From: Candidatus Symbiopectobacterium sp. NZEC151
GTDB taxonomy: Bacteria > Pseudomonadota > Gammaproteobacteria > Enterobacterales > Enterobacteriaceae
Length of the DNA stretch: 64,000 bases
Assembly: GCF_025962655.1 (NCBI RefSeq)
Contig: NZ_JAGFPE010000001.1
Span: forward strand, 62,001-126,000
Direction of reading: 5' to 3'
The position numbers and the translations under genes are program-made. Below, in pieces: positions 18,901-27,451 of this stretch. Position 1 is the stretch's first letter. Each line of letters starts with the position of its first letter. The notes under the pieces are model-generated. The model worked only from the letters and a program-made list of their open reading frames with translations, did not search any database and was not told the origin of the DNA.

Positions 18901-20029
18901 AAGTTGGCTTTTCCCGCTCCAAGAGTATCAACAGCGCGTCGCAAAGATCCGCGCTTACATGCAAGAAAGGGAGATATCCCTGTTGCTGATTGATCAGACT
19001 GAATTCCTGTTTTATCTCACCGGATTCGGCATTTCTGAAAACATGTACCGCGCCTGCCTGCTGCCGTTGACGGGCGACCCGGTGATGGTGTTCCGCGCCA
19101 TGGACGAGCGTGCGTTCAGCGAAAACAGCTGGATCACTGACACTGTAACCTTCCATGACTGGCAGGATCCGTTAACGGTGCTGACCGATACGGTGCGCGC
19201 TCGCGGCTGGGAAAGCGCGACGCTCGGCATCGATTTCGATTCTTACTGCATGACCATCAACCGCTTCCAACGTTTGCAGTCGATGTTGCCACAGGTGCAG
19301 GTAAAAGATTTTTCCGGTGTGCTTAAGCAATTACGCACCCGCAAAAATCTGCAGGAAATCGAGTGCATCAAGCAGTCCGCTGCGGCGAACGATCAGGCGA
19401 TCCGTGAAGTGGTTGCCGAAATGGGGGTGGGTAAGACGGAGCGTCAGGCGGCAGAGATTATCCACCGCGTCCTGATTCGCCACGGGATGGATTCCAACCG
19501 CTGTGGCATTGTCACGACCGGCGGCGGCAACAGTTTTCTGCATGCCAACATGCAAGAACGGCCGCTGAAGCAGGGGGATATTCTGCATCTTGAAGTGGTC
19601 TCCTTTAAACGCGGCTACAGTTCCAAGATCATGCGCTCGGTGATTATCGGCACCGCGTCACCGGCACAGCAAGAGATTGCTCAGCAGTTGATCGCTATCC
19701 AGGATAAGCAGCTTGCGGCCATGAAGCCCGGCGTTGTGGCTAAAGACATTGATGCGCTGGCGCGTAACGCGGTGCTGAAAGCGGGGCTGCGTCAGGATTA
19801 CGCCAGCATTACCGGCTATACGCTCGGTTATTATCCGAAGACGACGCCGCGCACCAGCGATTTTAGCCACGTGTTTTTGCCCACCTCCGAATGGCTGCTG
19901 GAAGCGGGCATGGTGTTTCATATGTATCTGTATGCGGCGGGCCTCGCCATCAGCGAAACGGTGCTGGTGACGGAAAACGGCTGCGAGCGTTTGACGAAGA
20001 TTCCGCGCCAGCTGTTCGCAACCGCATAA
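18893..20029 (+). CDS. M24 (creatinase/aminopeptidase-fold) enzyme with altered metal site
   Basis: 378 residues: N-terminal creatinase-like domain (~1-150) and pita-bread M24 catalytic domain (~155-370). True metallopeptidases need Asp, Asp, His, Glu, Glu. Here the first two positions read Glu234 and Lys245 (HLEVVSFKRGYSSK) and the histidine position is Tyr309 (GYTLGYYP). The enzyme is therefore unlikely to be a dinuclear-metal peptidase. It resembles creatinase and ectoine hydrolase (DoeA), which use this fold without metals to split C-N bonds in small molecules. Co-transcription with an amine-type importer suggests it degrades the imported compound. The substrate is unknown. Confidence 0.85.
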   Translation: MNESWLFPLQEYQQRVAKIRAYMQEREISLLLIDQTEFLFYLTGFGISENMYRACLLPLTGDPVMVFRAMDERAFSENSWITDTVTFHDWQDPLTVLTDTVRARGWESATLGIDFDSYCMTINRFQRLQSMLPQVQVKDFSGVLKQLRTRKNLQEIECIKQSAAANDQAIREVVAEMGVGKTERQAAEIIHRVLIRHGMDSNRCGIVTTGGGNSFLHANMQERPLKQGDILHLEVVSFKRGYSSKIMRSVIIGTASPAQQEIAQQLIAIQDKQLAAMKPGVVAKDIDALARNAVLKAGLRQDYASITGYTLGYYPKTTPRTSDFSHVFLPTSEWLLEAGMVFHMYLYAAGLAISETVLVTENGCERLTKIPRQLFATA

Positions 20030-20032
20030 CGC

Positions 20033-21034
20033 CTATTTTCGTGCGATCAAAACGGTCAGTGGCGACATCGGAAACGGTTGATGTCGCCGTGTTTCTACAC
20101 GGCTGAAACCGGCATCACACAGCAACGATGCCAATTCCCCTTCTCGCGTTACCCGACGTCCGCGCAGCATCAACGGCAGGTAGAAGGGCAATACTGACGC
20201 GGCATCCTCTGGGGTGGGCGCTATTTCTGCATGCACGGCAACCAGCACGCCGCCCGGTGTCAGCGCGTTGAACAGTTGCGCAATGCTGGTGGTAATGTCC
20301 TCGACAAAGTGCAGGTAGGAAGAACACCAGATAATATCGGCATAGCCAGCGGCAAACGGCTGAGCGGCAAAATCGCCGCTGGCGGTGCTTAACCGCGGGT
20401 GCAGACCGGCGGCAATGATATTCTCCTGCGCCACTGCGACGGTTTGTGGCAGATCGAACACCACCCCTTGCAACGAGGGATGGCGCTGCGTCAGACCGAT
20501 GGCGATCATGCCGGGGCCACCGCCCACATCCAGCAGCGTTTTGGCCTGGGGGAACTCCGGCAACGCCCCCACGATGTCGCAGGCACGGTCAACCGTCATA
20601 GCGCGCTGCTCCTGAGCAATCTGCTTTTGCGCAGCTTGCGCCCAACCAGCGTCCATGCGAGCAGCGGGAGGTGGCGTGCCGGGGGCTTGCTGCATGAGCG
20701 CGGCCAACTGCTGCCCGACGTCACGCAGGGATTGATAGCGGAAACGCCAGCTGTCACCAATATAACGCTCGCCGGTTTGGCACAGATAAGGTTGCATCTC
20801 AGCGGTCGTTTGATAGCCTGCTGCGTCGCGCGTCAGCAGTTTGATGCTCCACAGCAATTCCAACAGCGCTGAGGCTTGCTGTGGTTCCCACTGTTGGTGC
20901 AGCGCGCACTGCTCAACCGTTAAGGATTGCGCCAGTTGATCAAACAGTGCGCTGTCCAGAGCCAGTCGAACCGCCTCTGTCTTGATGTTGGTGGCAGTCA
21001 GTGCCCATAAATCGGTCAACGCGGTGGGGAACAT
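20033..21034 (-). CDS. SAM-dependent O-methyltransferase
   Basis: 333 residues. The C-terminal class I methyltransferase domain has SAM-binding LLDVGGGPGMIAIGL and VVFDLP, plus a winged-helix-like N-terminal dimerisation domain, as in plant-type and secondary-metabolite O-methyltransferases. The N-terminal MFPTALTDLWALTATNIKTEAVRLALD is typical. The substrate is unknown. It is convergent with the M24 gene (3-base gap) and divergent from an AraC regulator across a Fur-box-like site, so it is probably tied to iron or siderophore-like chemistry rather than to the importer. Confidence 0.85.
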   Translation of the reverse strand: MFPTALTDLWALTATNIKTEAVRLALDSALFDQLAQSLTVEQCALHQQWEPQQASALLELLWSIKLLTRDAAGYQTTAEMQPYLCQTGERYIGDSWRFRYQSLRDVGQQLAALMQQAPGTPPPAARMDAGWAQAAQKQIAQEQRAMTVDRACDIVGALPEFPQAKTLLDVGGGPGMIAIGLTQRHPSLQGVVFDLPQTVAVAQENIIAAGLHPRLSTASGDFAAQPFAAGYADIIWCSSYLHFVEDITTSIAQLFNALTPGGVLVAVHAEIAPTPEDAASVLPFYLPLMLRGRRVTREGELASLLCDAGFSRVETRRHQPFPMSPLTVLIARK

Positions 21035-21122
21035 GGTGGCTCCTTGCAGGCTGGGTTGCGGCGTTAATCACGTCGCGTTGGTTAACGTGGGCGTTGCCGC
21101 CAGGGATAGCCTTATGTTATCT

Positions 21123-21141
21123 ATAAATGAGAATTATTATT
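21123..21141. promoter_or_regulatory. Fur-box-like site between methyltransferase and AraC genes
   Basis: Core ATGAGAATTATTAT matches 12 of 14 bases of the inner Fur consensus ATGATAATCATTAT; the outer bases match poorly. It lies in the divergent promoter region, 57 bases before the AraC ATG. Confidence 0.45.
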
Positions 21142-21197
21142 GTCTTGGTTTGTCTGCGTGACGGCGGTTTTTCTCTGAGGACAGGAGGAGAGAGAAA

Positions 21198-22109
21198 ATG
21201 GGAGAAGGGCGAGGTGCATCAATGCAGCGTGTGATGCCGCGTATGGTATTGCGCGAGGGTAACCGTCGCCAGTTACCGGATCAGTTTGGTCAGTGCTGGT
21301 CGCAATCGGATGCGCTTGCTGATGGGTTGACACTGGTGACCTCCTCCTATCAGCCGCTGAAACCGCTGGTGGAGGAAGCTGAAACCGCACACTCTCAGCC
21401 GGTGCTGGTGATGACCTTTGGTTTGAACGGCGAGTCGAACTACAGCGAAAAGCGGGGTGCCAGCATGATGTTTCGTCAACAGCATGTGACCATCGCCAGC
21501 TTTCATCACAGTCTGGGCGAGCGTTATTATCCGGAACGACAAAAAGTGGATCAGTTGCGCCTGTTGGTGAGTGAATCGATGCTGGAGCGCTACATTGGCG
21601 GTGCGGCAACGCAGCGTCTGTTTGGTGATTATAAATTGCGTCAGCATGCCTACAGCCGGGTGGCACCGGTTGCACAACAGCACCTGCACGCACTGCAACA
21701 GGCGCAGGGCGACATGCTGTCCATGCACATTCATGCGCTGAACCTGCTGGCTGCGCATCGCTATTTGTTTGAGGAGACGCGGGAAGCACCCCGGTTACAC
21801 CCTCAGGATGTGGTGGCGGTGGAGCGTGCCCGTGATTGGATGGTGGCAAACCTGAGTGAAACCCTCTCTCTCGGTGCGCTGGCGTTGGCGGTGGGTTTAA
21901 GCGAATACAAGCTCAAGCTGGCGTTTCATCGCCATTTCAACACCACACCGGGACAGATGTTGTTGCAATTGCGCATGGAAGAAGCGCACCGTTTGTTGGA
22001 GCAAGGCTTACAAGTGGCGCAAGTTGCCTGGCGGGTGGGATATCGTCACGCCAACAATTTTAGCGTGGCGTTCTGGCGTTATTATGGGCGCTACCCGAAA
22101 TCCATTTAA
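21198..22109 (+). CDS. AraC-family regulator, PchR/YbtA-like
   Basis: 303 residues; very strong AGGAGG ribosome site 10 bases before the ATG. The C-terminal AraC DNA-binding domain (~205-300) has both helix-turn-helices (LSLGALALAVGLSEYKLKLAFHRHFNTTPGQML and VAQVAWRVGYRHANNFSVAFWRYYGRYP, each quoted in parts here as one domain). The N-terminal part (LVMTFGLNGESNYS) resembles the ferric-siderophore sensors PchR and YbtA. A likely iron-linked activator, perhaps of the divergent methyltransferase. No siderophore synthase or receptor gene is nearby. Confidence 0.85.
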   Translation: MGEGRGASMQRVMPRMVLREGNRRQLPDQFGQCWSQSDALADGLTLVTSSYQPLKPLVEEAETAHSQPVLVMTFGLNGESNYSEKRGASMMFRQQHVTIASFHHSLGERYYPERQKVDQLRLLVSESMLERYIGGAATQRLFGDYKLRQHAYSRVAPVAQQHLHALQQAQGDMLSMHIHALNLLAAHRYLFEETREAPRLHPQDVVAVERARDWMVANLSETLSLGALALAVGLSEYKLKLAFHRHFNTTPGQMLLQLRMEEAHRLLEQGLQVAQVAWRVGYRHANNFSVAFWRYYGRYPKSI

Positions 22110-22120
22110 CGATGCATATA

Positions 22121-22147
22121 TGCCGTGACAGCGTGGCTGCCACGGCA
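22121..22147. terminator. Weak stem between convergent AraC and carbonic anhydrase genes
   Basis: TGCCGTG pairs with CACGGCA across a 13-base loop. No T-run, so termination is uncertain. Confidence 0.35.
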
Positions 22148-22184
22148 GGATACCGATTAAGCACATGTCTCGCTTGAGAATGCG

Positions 22185-22922
22185 TTAACTCAGAAACTCA
22201 ACCTCGCCGCCAACCAGGTGGTACATACTGCCGACAATCTTGATTTTACCCTCTTGTTCCAGTTTTTTCAGAATCGGGCTGTGTTCACGAATGTGTTCGA
22301 CGGTGAGCGCCACGTTGGTTTTTGCCACTGCATCGACAAACGCCATGTTTTTGCCCGTGCGGTCACCCTCATAAACGGTTTTCTCGACGGCGGGTTTAAT
22401 CTTGTTCAGCAACCCGGTCAGGTTGCCCAACTCGACATTATCTATCGCACCGGCCACGGCACCACACGCGGTATGCCCCATCACCAGCACCACTTTGGCT
22501 CCCGCTGCGGCACACGCGAACTCCATACTGCCCAGAATGTCTTCATTTTGCACGTTGCCCGCTACGCGCGCGTTAAAGGTCTCACCAATGCCCGTATCCA
22601 GCAAAATTTCAGCGGGAGCGCGCGAGTCGATGCAGCTCAAAATCACCGCCGCAGGGAATTGCCCCTCTTGGCTACTGATTTTTTGCGCCACAAAGTCATG
22701 CTGTTGCATCTTGCCTTCCCGAAAACGTGCATTGCCCGCTTTAAAGCTTTTGATCACATCGTCAGGTGTCATGCTGTCACGCTGCGCTTGGGTCAACGAC
22801 GCGGCATAGCTGACGTGGGGAACCATAAAACCACTGATACCCGTGAGTGCCAGAACAGAGAGGGCGGCGGTGCGCTTGATCACTGCACGGCGCGATGGCT
22901 CGGGAGCGTCGAACTTACTCAT
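22185..22922 (-). CDS. Exported beta-class carbonic anhydrase
   Basis: Interconverts CO2 and bicarbonate. 245 residues. Zinc ligands Cys97, His150 and Cys153 and the Asp99/Arg101 dyad (SCIDSRAP) are present. The N-terminus (SRRAVIKRTAALSVLALTG) is a twin-arginine signal, so the folded zinc enzyme is probably sent to the periplasm by Tat. The enzyme stands alone, convergent with the AraC gene. Good ribosome site (GAGGTATTATT). Confidence 0.92.
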   Translation of the reverse strand: MSKFDAPEPSRRAVIKRTAALSVLALTGISGFMVPHVSYAASLTQAQRDSMTPDDVIKSFKAGNARFREGKMQQHDFVAQKISSQEGQFPAAVILSCIDSRAPAEILLDTGIGETFNARVAGNVQNEDILGSMEFACAAAGAKVVLVMGHTACGAVAGAIDNVELGNLTGLLNKIKPAVEKTVYEGDRTGKNMAFVDAVAKTNVALTVEHIREHSPILKKLEQEGKIKIVGSMYHLVGGEVEFLS

Positions 22923-23193
22923 AATAATACCTCATTGTTATTGTGGTTATGACGCCATGGCAGCCTGGTGCAGGACGTCAATGACATGCCAGCCACGTGA
23001 CAGGTGGCGGTGCTGATAATAACTTTCAGTAATTAATTGCAGTAAGTGTAGTAGCGCCACATGCAGGGTTGTCGACGGTGGGAGAGCATCAAGGGGGAAT
23101 GCAGCGGGTTTTTGAGTTTTTTTGACTATAAAACAAAATGTTAGTGCTATTTTTCTGTTTGTGTCCGGCAATTCTGATAATAAACCGGCGCTT

Positions 23194-23221
23194 GTTGTCG
23201 GGCCCTGCAGGGCCCGACAAC
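23194..23221. terminator. Perfect hairpin after amn
   Basis: GTTGTCGGGCCC-TGCA-GGGCCCGACAAC, twelve paired bases a few bases past the amn stop. It lacks a U-run, so it may terminate or protect the 3' end. Confidence 0.55.
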
Positions 23222-23227
23222 GGGCAA

Positions 23228-24691
23228 TCAGCGAAACGGTGGCTCGTTGAACGTGCGAAGTTTGCGTGAATGCAGATGGTCGCCTTCTGCGCGTAACAGA
23301 TCCATCGCGCAGATACCGATTTGCAGATGCTCGGAGATGGCACCTTCATAAAAACGGTTGGCCTGACCAGGCAGCTTTATTTCACCGTGTAGCGGTTTGT
23401 CCGAGACGCACAGCAGCGTGCCGTAAGGCACTCGGAAGCGATAGCCTTGTGCTGCAATCGTCGCGCTTTCCATATCGACGGCCACGGCGCGGCTCAGGTT
23501 GAAACGCAGGGCGGAGACGGAGTAACGCAGTTCCCAATTACGATCGTCGGTGGTCACCACCGTACCGGTACGTAGCCGCTGTTTCACCGCTTCGCCCGCC
23601 ATGCCGCTCACCATTTTGGTCGCGTCATACAGCGCGCGTTGCACCTCGGCGATGCTTGGAATGGGGATATCCGGCGGGAGCACGGCATCAAGCACGTGAT
23701 CGTCGCGCAGATAGGCGTGCGCCAACACATAGTCGCCAATGGTTTGGCTTTCGCGCAGCCCACCGCAGTGACCAATCATCAGCCAGGCGTGCGGGCGCAG
23801 CACGGCAAGATGGTCACAGATGGTTTTGGCATTGGACGGCCCGACACCAATATTGATCAGGGTAATGCCCGGCCCTTGCTTGGCGATCAGGTGATAAGCC
23901 GGCATCTGGTGTTTCTTCCAGGCAACATCGGAAACGCACGCTTCGGCGGTAGCGTCTTTGCCGGTGAGGAAGATGCCGCCAGCCGCAGCGAGCGCCTCGT
24001 AAGGGCTATCCGGATCGGCGATTTGTTCACAGGCCCAACTGACAAACTCATCCACATAGCGCGTGTAGTTGGTGAACAGGATATAAGGCTGAAAATGCTC
24101 AATGGCGGTGCCCGTGTAATGGCGTAATCGCGCCAGAGAGAAATCGGTACGTAAGGCGTCAAAATGCGAAAGCGGGAAACGGGTATCGGTGGCGTGAAAC
24201 AGACCATCAGCGGTTTCATCACCAATTTGCGCCAGTTCCGTGGTGGGAAAGTGCTGCGAAATCCCGGCAGACATCGAGCGTTCCAGCGTCAAATCAGAGC
24301 CGTCAATCACATAAGGAAAGGGGATTTCCTGTTGCGACGGGAACACCTCAATGTGCGCGCCATACTCTTCTACCAGTAAGGTCAGTTGCTCAGAAAGATA
24401 ACGGCGGAACAGTGCGGGTTGCGTGACCGTGGTGCTGTAACTTCCGGTATGCGTGAAACGCCCGTAGGCGCGGGTGCGGCTTTTCCCTTGCTGTACGCCA
24501 TCCCAGCTTACGCGCAATTCCGGGTAGACGAACAACCCGTTGCGGCGAGCTTCTGCATCGGGCAAGGAGCCATCTGTCACGTAGGCTCTAATGGCTGCGC
24601 GTAACGCGTTGACCGCATCATCATACTGCGAACTCAGTAAGTCCAGCGCTTGTGCGGCCGTGAGGGGGGCAGGGGAACCACAATGCTTCAT
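23228..24691 (-). CDS. amn: AMP nucleosidase
   Basis: Hydrolyses AMP to adenine and ribose-5-phosphate, helping regulate AMP levels. 487 residues, typical for enterobacterial Amn. N-terminal substrate-specificity domain and C-terminal nucleoside-phosphorylase-fold domain with INIGVGPSNAKTICDHLAVLRPHAWLMIGHCGGLR (read in pieces) and DMESATIAAQGYRFRVPYGTLLCVSD. In E. coli it responds to phosphate starvation; no Pho box was identified here. Confidence 0.95.
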   Translation of the reverse strand: MKHCGSPAPLTAAQALDLLSSQYDDAVNALRAAIRAYVTDGSLPDAEARRNGLFVYPELRVSWDGVQQGKSRTRAYGRFTHTGSYSTTVTQPALFRRYLSEQLTLLVEEYGAHIEVFPSQQEIPFPYVIDGSDLTLERSMSAGISQHFPTTELAQIGDETADGLFHATDTRFPLSHFDALRTDFSLARLRHYTGTAIEHFQPYILFTNYTRYVDEFVSWACEQIADPDSPYEALAAAGGIFLTGKDATAEACVSDVAWKKHQMPAYHLIAKQGPGITLINIGVGPSNAKTICDHLAVLRPHAWLMIGHCGGLRESQTIGDYVLAHAYLRDDHVLDAVLPPDIPIPSIAEVQRALYDATKMVSGMAGEAVKQRLRTGTVVTTDDRNWELRYSVSALRFNLSRAVAVDMESATIAAQGYRFRVPYGTLLCVSDKPLHGEIKLPGQANRFYEGAISEHLQIGICAMDLLRAEGDHLHSRKLRTFNEPPFR

Positions 24692-24870
24692 CGCTCTTCC
24701 ATCCTTTTTGGGTTATCTCCCGCAATGTGATTGCGGTGGTTACACCCAGCATAGATCAGCCACGTGACGAAACGTATAGCCATTGTTCTGTTTGGTGAGG
24801 CTTTGAACAATATCTCGGTAGCTCCCTGCGCCATTCCCACCCCCACCGTCATTCCCGCCCCCCACCGTCG

Positions 24871-24946
24871 TTCCCGCGAAGGCGGGAATCTGCTACAGGG
24901 GAAACGCATTCCTTCTGTCAGAGATCCCCGGCTTTCGCCGAGGATG
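24871..24946. repeat. Two related GC-rich palindromic repeats
   Basis: TTCCCGC-GAAG-GCGGGAA (24871-24888) and a variant TCCCCGGC-TTTC-GCCGAGGA (24925-24944), separated by a short stretch with CTTCTGTCA. The first matches the palindrome at 2163-2182. The ~310-base gap between amn and the glucosidase gene contains nothing else recognisable. Confidence 0.6.
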
Positions 24947-25001
24947 ACAAGAGTGATGCCGAGGATGACGAGGGGTAAGTGACCTAGTCGATGAGGTACT
25001 A

Positions 25002-27374
25002 TTACGCGCGATCCCAGTGAGATTGAGCTTCACCGTTAATGTAGAGCGTACGCTGGTCCTGCGCAGGCAGGCGAACATGCAGGCGTTTCCAGGCAGGAGC
25101 AAAGTCACCTTCCTGCGTGAAGGTCACATCAATGCGTGAGTTGTCACTGGTGATGTTCCAGCGCAACCACAGCGCATTACCTTGCTGCCAGCCATGGGTT
25201 TCGCCATCATCTTCAAACAACAGGCCGCTGTCCTGACCTTTGCCGCACGGTGGGAACAGCAGCAGATCGCGCTGATCGTCCGTTTGGTGATCGACGTGCT
25301 TCAGGCGTGTAGAGGTCGGCAGCATCGCCCCGGCGCGGACCAGCAACGGCAGGCGTTCCAACTGCGCATCCAGAGTGATGGTTTGTCCGCCGCTGAACCA
25401 GGTGCCGGTGTAGAAATCGTACCAGCCAGACGCGTTCTTCGGCAGGTAAACCTGACGCTGACGCTGACCTTGTTCAACCACGCTGGCAACCAGCAGATCG
25501 CGGCCCAGCAGGAAGTCGTCGGTTTCCTGGAACGTGACGGCATCGTGTTCGTGGTCGAGGAAGGTGGGGCGCAGCATCGGCTCATCGTCCTGGCTGGCGT
25601 GCCACAATTGGGTGTACAGGTAAGGCAGCAGGCGATAACGCAGCGCAATGGCGTCGCGGATTGCCGGGGTGACTTCCGGGTACATCCAGGGTTCGTTGAC
25701 CGTGTGATCGTCATTCCAGGAGTGAATGGTGAAACGTGGGTGCATCACGCCGTTTTGTACCCAACGTACGAACAGTTCCGCATCCGGCTTATCGCCAGAG
25801 AAACCGCCGACATCGTGACCGACGTTGTACAAACCGGAGAGACTCATACCAACACCCATGCGGGTGTTATAGCGCAATGTGGTCCAGTTGGTGCGGTTAT
25901 CGCCGCTCCAGGTCTGCACGTAACGCTGCATCCCGGCGCAGCCGGAACGGGAGATCAGGTAAGGGCGTTTTTCCGGCGCAAAGCGCTGTTGCGCTTCCAT
26001 CGACGCACGCATCATCAGCAGCGGCATTACCGGGCGAATGTGCTTGATGGCAATCGGTTTGCCAAAGCCAAAGCAGCGCGCTTCGCCGTCCCACACTTCA
26101 TATTCGTTGTTGTCGTTCCAGGTGGAATCGATACCCATTTCCAGCAGTTGCGAGGTCACGTTATCCTGCCACCATTTCACCGTTGCCGGGTTGGTGAAGT
26201 CAAGGTGTGAGCCTTCATCGTCCCAGAAACAGGAGCGTTCTGGCGCATCTTGCTCGGAATCACGGATAAACAGTTGTTGCTCTGCCACCTGTTGGTACAT
26301 CGGGTGGTCTTGTAACAGGCACGGCTTGATGTTGGCGGCCAGTTTCAGACCGGCATCGTGGAACGATTGGCTCAGCACCTTCGGTTGCGGCACTTTGTCG
26401 TAGTTCCAGTTAAACACGTAACGTTTGTTGCCAATCGAGGTGTAGCCGGATGACAGCTGGAACGAATCACACGGGATAGCATGCTCTTTACACAGCTCGA
26501 TGAATTTCAGCAGTTGTTGCTGCGCATCGGGGGCGTCGGTGTAGTGCATGGTCGAACCGCTATAGCCCAGGCTCCATTTGGGGCCAAACAGGGTTTTACC
26601 GGTCAGACGCACGAATTTCTTGGTGACATCCAGCACGCGTGGGCCGAGGAACAGGTAGTAGTCGAGATCGCCTGCTTCTGCGCTGTAGCGACGGTAAGCA
26701 ACGTGGTAGTTATCCAGCTCGTTACCCAGATCCAGTCGGGTGCTGCTCAGGTTGTCGTAAAACATCCCGAAGCTGACGTCACCGCGACGAGTGATGGTGA
26801 AGGGCACGTGTTTGTAGAGTGGATCGGTTGACTGCGCGTTGTAACCCATGGCATCGAGGTTACGCATTTCGTAACGGCGGCCAGCGCGGTTCAGATCGCC
26901 CGCCTTCTCACCCAGTCCGTAATACTGTTCCTGCGGATGGCGACGCTGATAGTGCTCAACGCCATCACCGTGGGCATTCAGCAGGTACGCACTGGTGTGG
27001 CGGTCGGCGGCCAGCGGCTGCCAAACACCTTGTTGATCGCGGTATTCCCATGACAGCCACAGCGGTTGATGCACGGTAACGCGCAGTTTATCGGTAGCGA
27101 CTTGCAGACCGTCGTCAAGTGTGGTCAGGGTAAAACCGGGCAGGGCAAAGCCCGCGGTGCTTTCGCGCTCACGTCCTTCCCATGCCACATCTTTCCCTGC
27201 TTCCGGGGCGATGCTCCAGGTGCGATCCAGGGCAAGTTCCCCTTTGCGTTTGATCAACACACGAAACAGGTCATTTTCCAGCACATACAGGCGAAACAGA
27301 TGCTGGTTGTCCACGCTGATTTCAACAAACGCTTGTGTTTGTTGGTTTAGCACCCAGTTTTTCAAAATTTTCAT
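25002..27374 (-). CDS. GH31-family alpha-glucosidase
   Basis: 790 residues. The ATG at 27374 (MKILKNWVL) has a GGA ribosome site; the frame opens 20 codons earlier. N-terminal beta-sandwich, then the catalytic barrel with nucleophile Asp421 (STWNDNNE) and acid/base Asp492 (WSGDNRTNW), then C-terminal beta domains. The WND.NE form is that of alpha-glucosidases rather than YicI-type alpha-xylosidases. No signal peptide, so it acts on an imported glycoside. It is downstream of an ACS-family MFS carrier in the same direction, probably co-transcribed. Its natural substrate is unknown. Confidence 0.9.
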   Translation of the reverse strand: MKILKNWVLNQQTQAFVEISVDNQHLFRLYVLENDLFRVLIKRKGELALDRTWSIAPEAGKDVAWEGRERESTAGFALPGFTLTTLDDGLQVATDKLRVTVHQPLWLSWEYRDQQGVWQPLAADRHTSAYLLNAHGDGVEHYQRRHPQEQYYGLGEKAGDLNRAGRRYEMRNLDAMGYNAQSTDPLYKHVPFTITRRGDVSFGMFYDNLSSTRLDLGNELDNYHVAYRRYSAEAGDLDYYLFLGPRVLDVTKKFVRLTGKTLFGPKWSLGYSGSTMHYTDAPDAQQQLLKFIELCKEHAIPCDSFQLSSGYTSIGNKRYVFNWNYDKVPQPKVLSQSFHDAGLKLAANIKPCLLQDHPMYQQVAEQQLFIRDSEQDAPERSCFWDDEGSHLDFTNPATVKWWQDNVTSQLLEMGIDSTWNDNNEYEVWDGEARCFGFGKPIAIKHIRPVMPLLMMRASMEAQQRFAPEKRPYLISRSGCAGMQRYVQTWSGDNRTNWTTLRYNTRMGVGMSLSGLYNVGHDVGGFSGDKPDAELFVRWVQNGVMHPRFTIHSWNDDHTVNEPWMYPEVTPAIRDAIALRYRLLPYLYTQLWHASQDDEPMLRPTFLDHEHDAVTFQETDDFLLGRDLLVASVVEQGQRQRQVYLPKNASGWYDFYTGTWFSGGQTITLDAQLERLPLLVRAGAMLPTSTRLKHVDHQTDDQRDLLLFPPCGKGQDSGLLFEDDGETHGWQQGNALWLRWNITSDNSRIDVTFTQEGDFAPAWKRLHVRLPAQDQRTLYINGEAQSHWDRA

Positions 27375-27413
27375 AGCAACGTTCCAAACTAAACAATCGA
27401 AGACATCACAGTA

Positions 27414-27443
27414 CGACAGGCCTTGTGGTAACAAGGCCTGTCG
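27414..27443 (-). other. Intercistronic stem-loop
   Basis: CGACAGGCCTTG pairs with CAAGGCCTGTCG around TGGTAA between transporter and glucosidase. Without a T-run it is more likely an mRNA-processing or stabilising stem than a full terminator. Confidence 0.55.
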
Positions 27444-27451
27444 ACAACACG

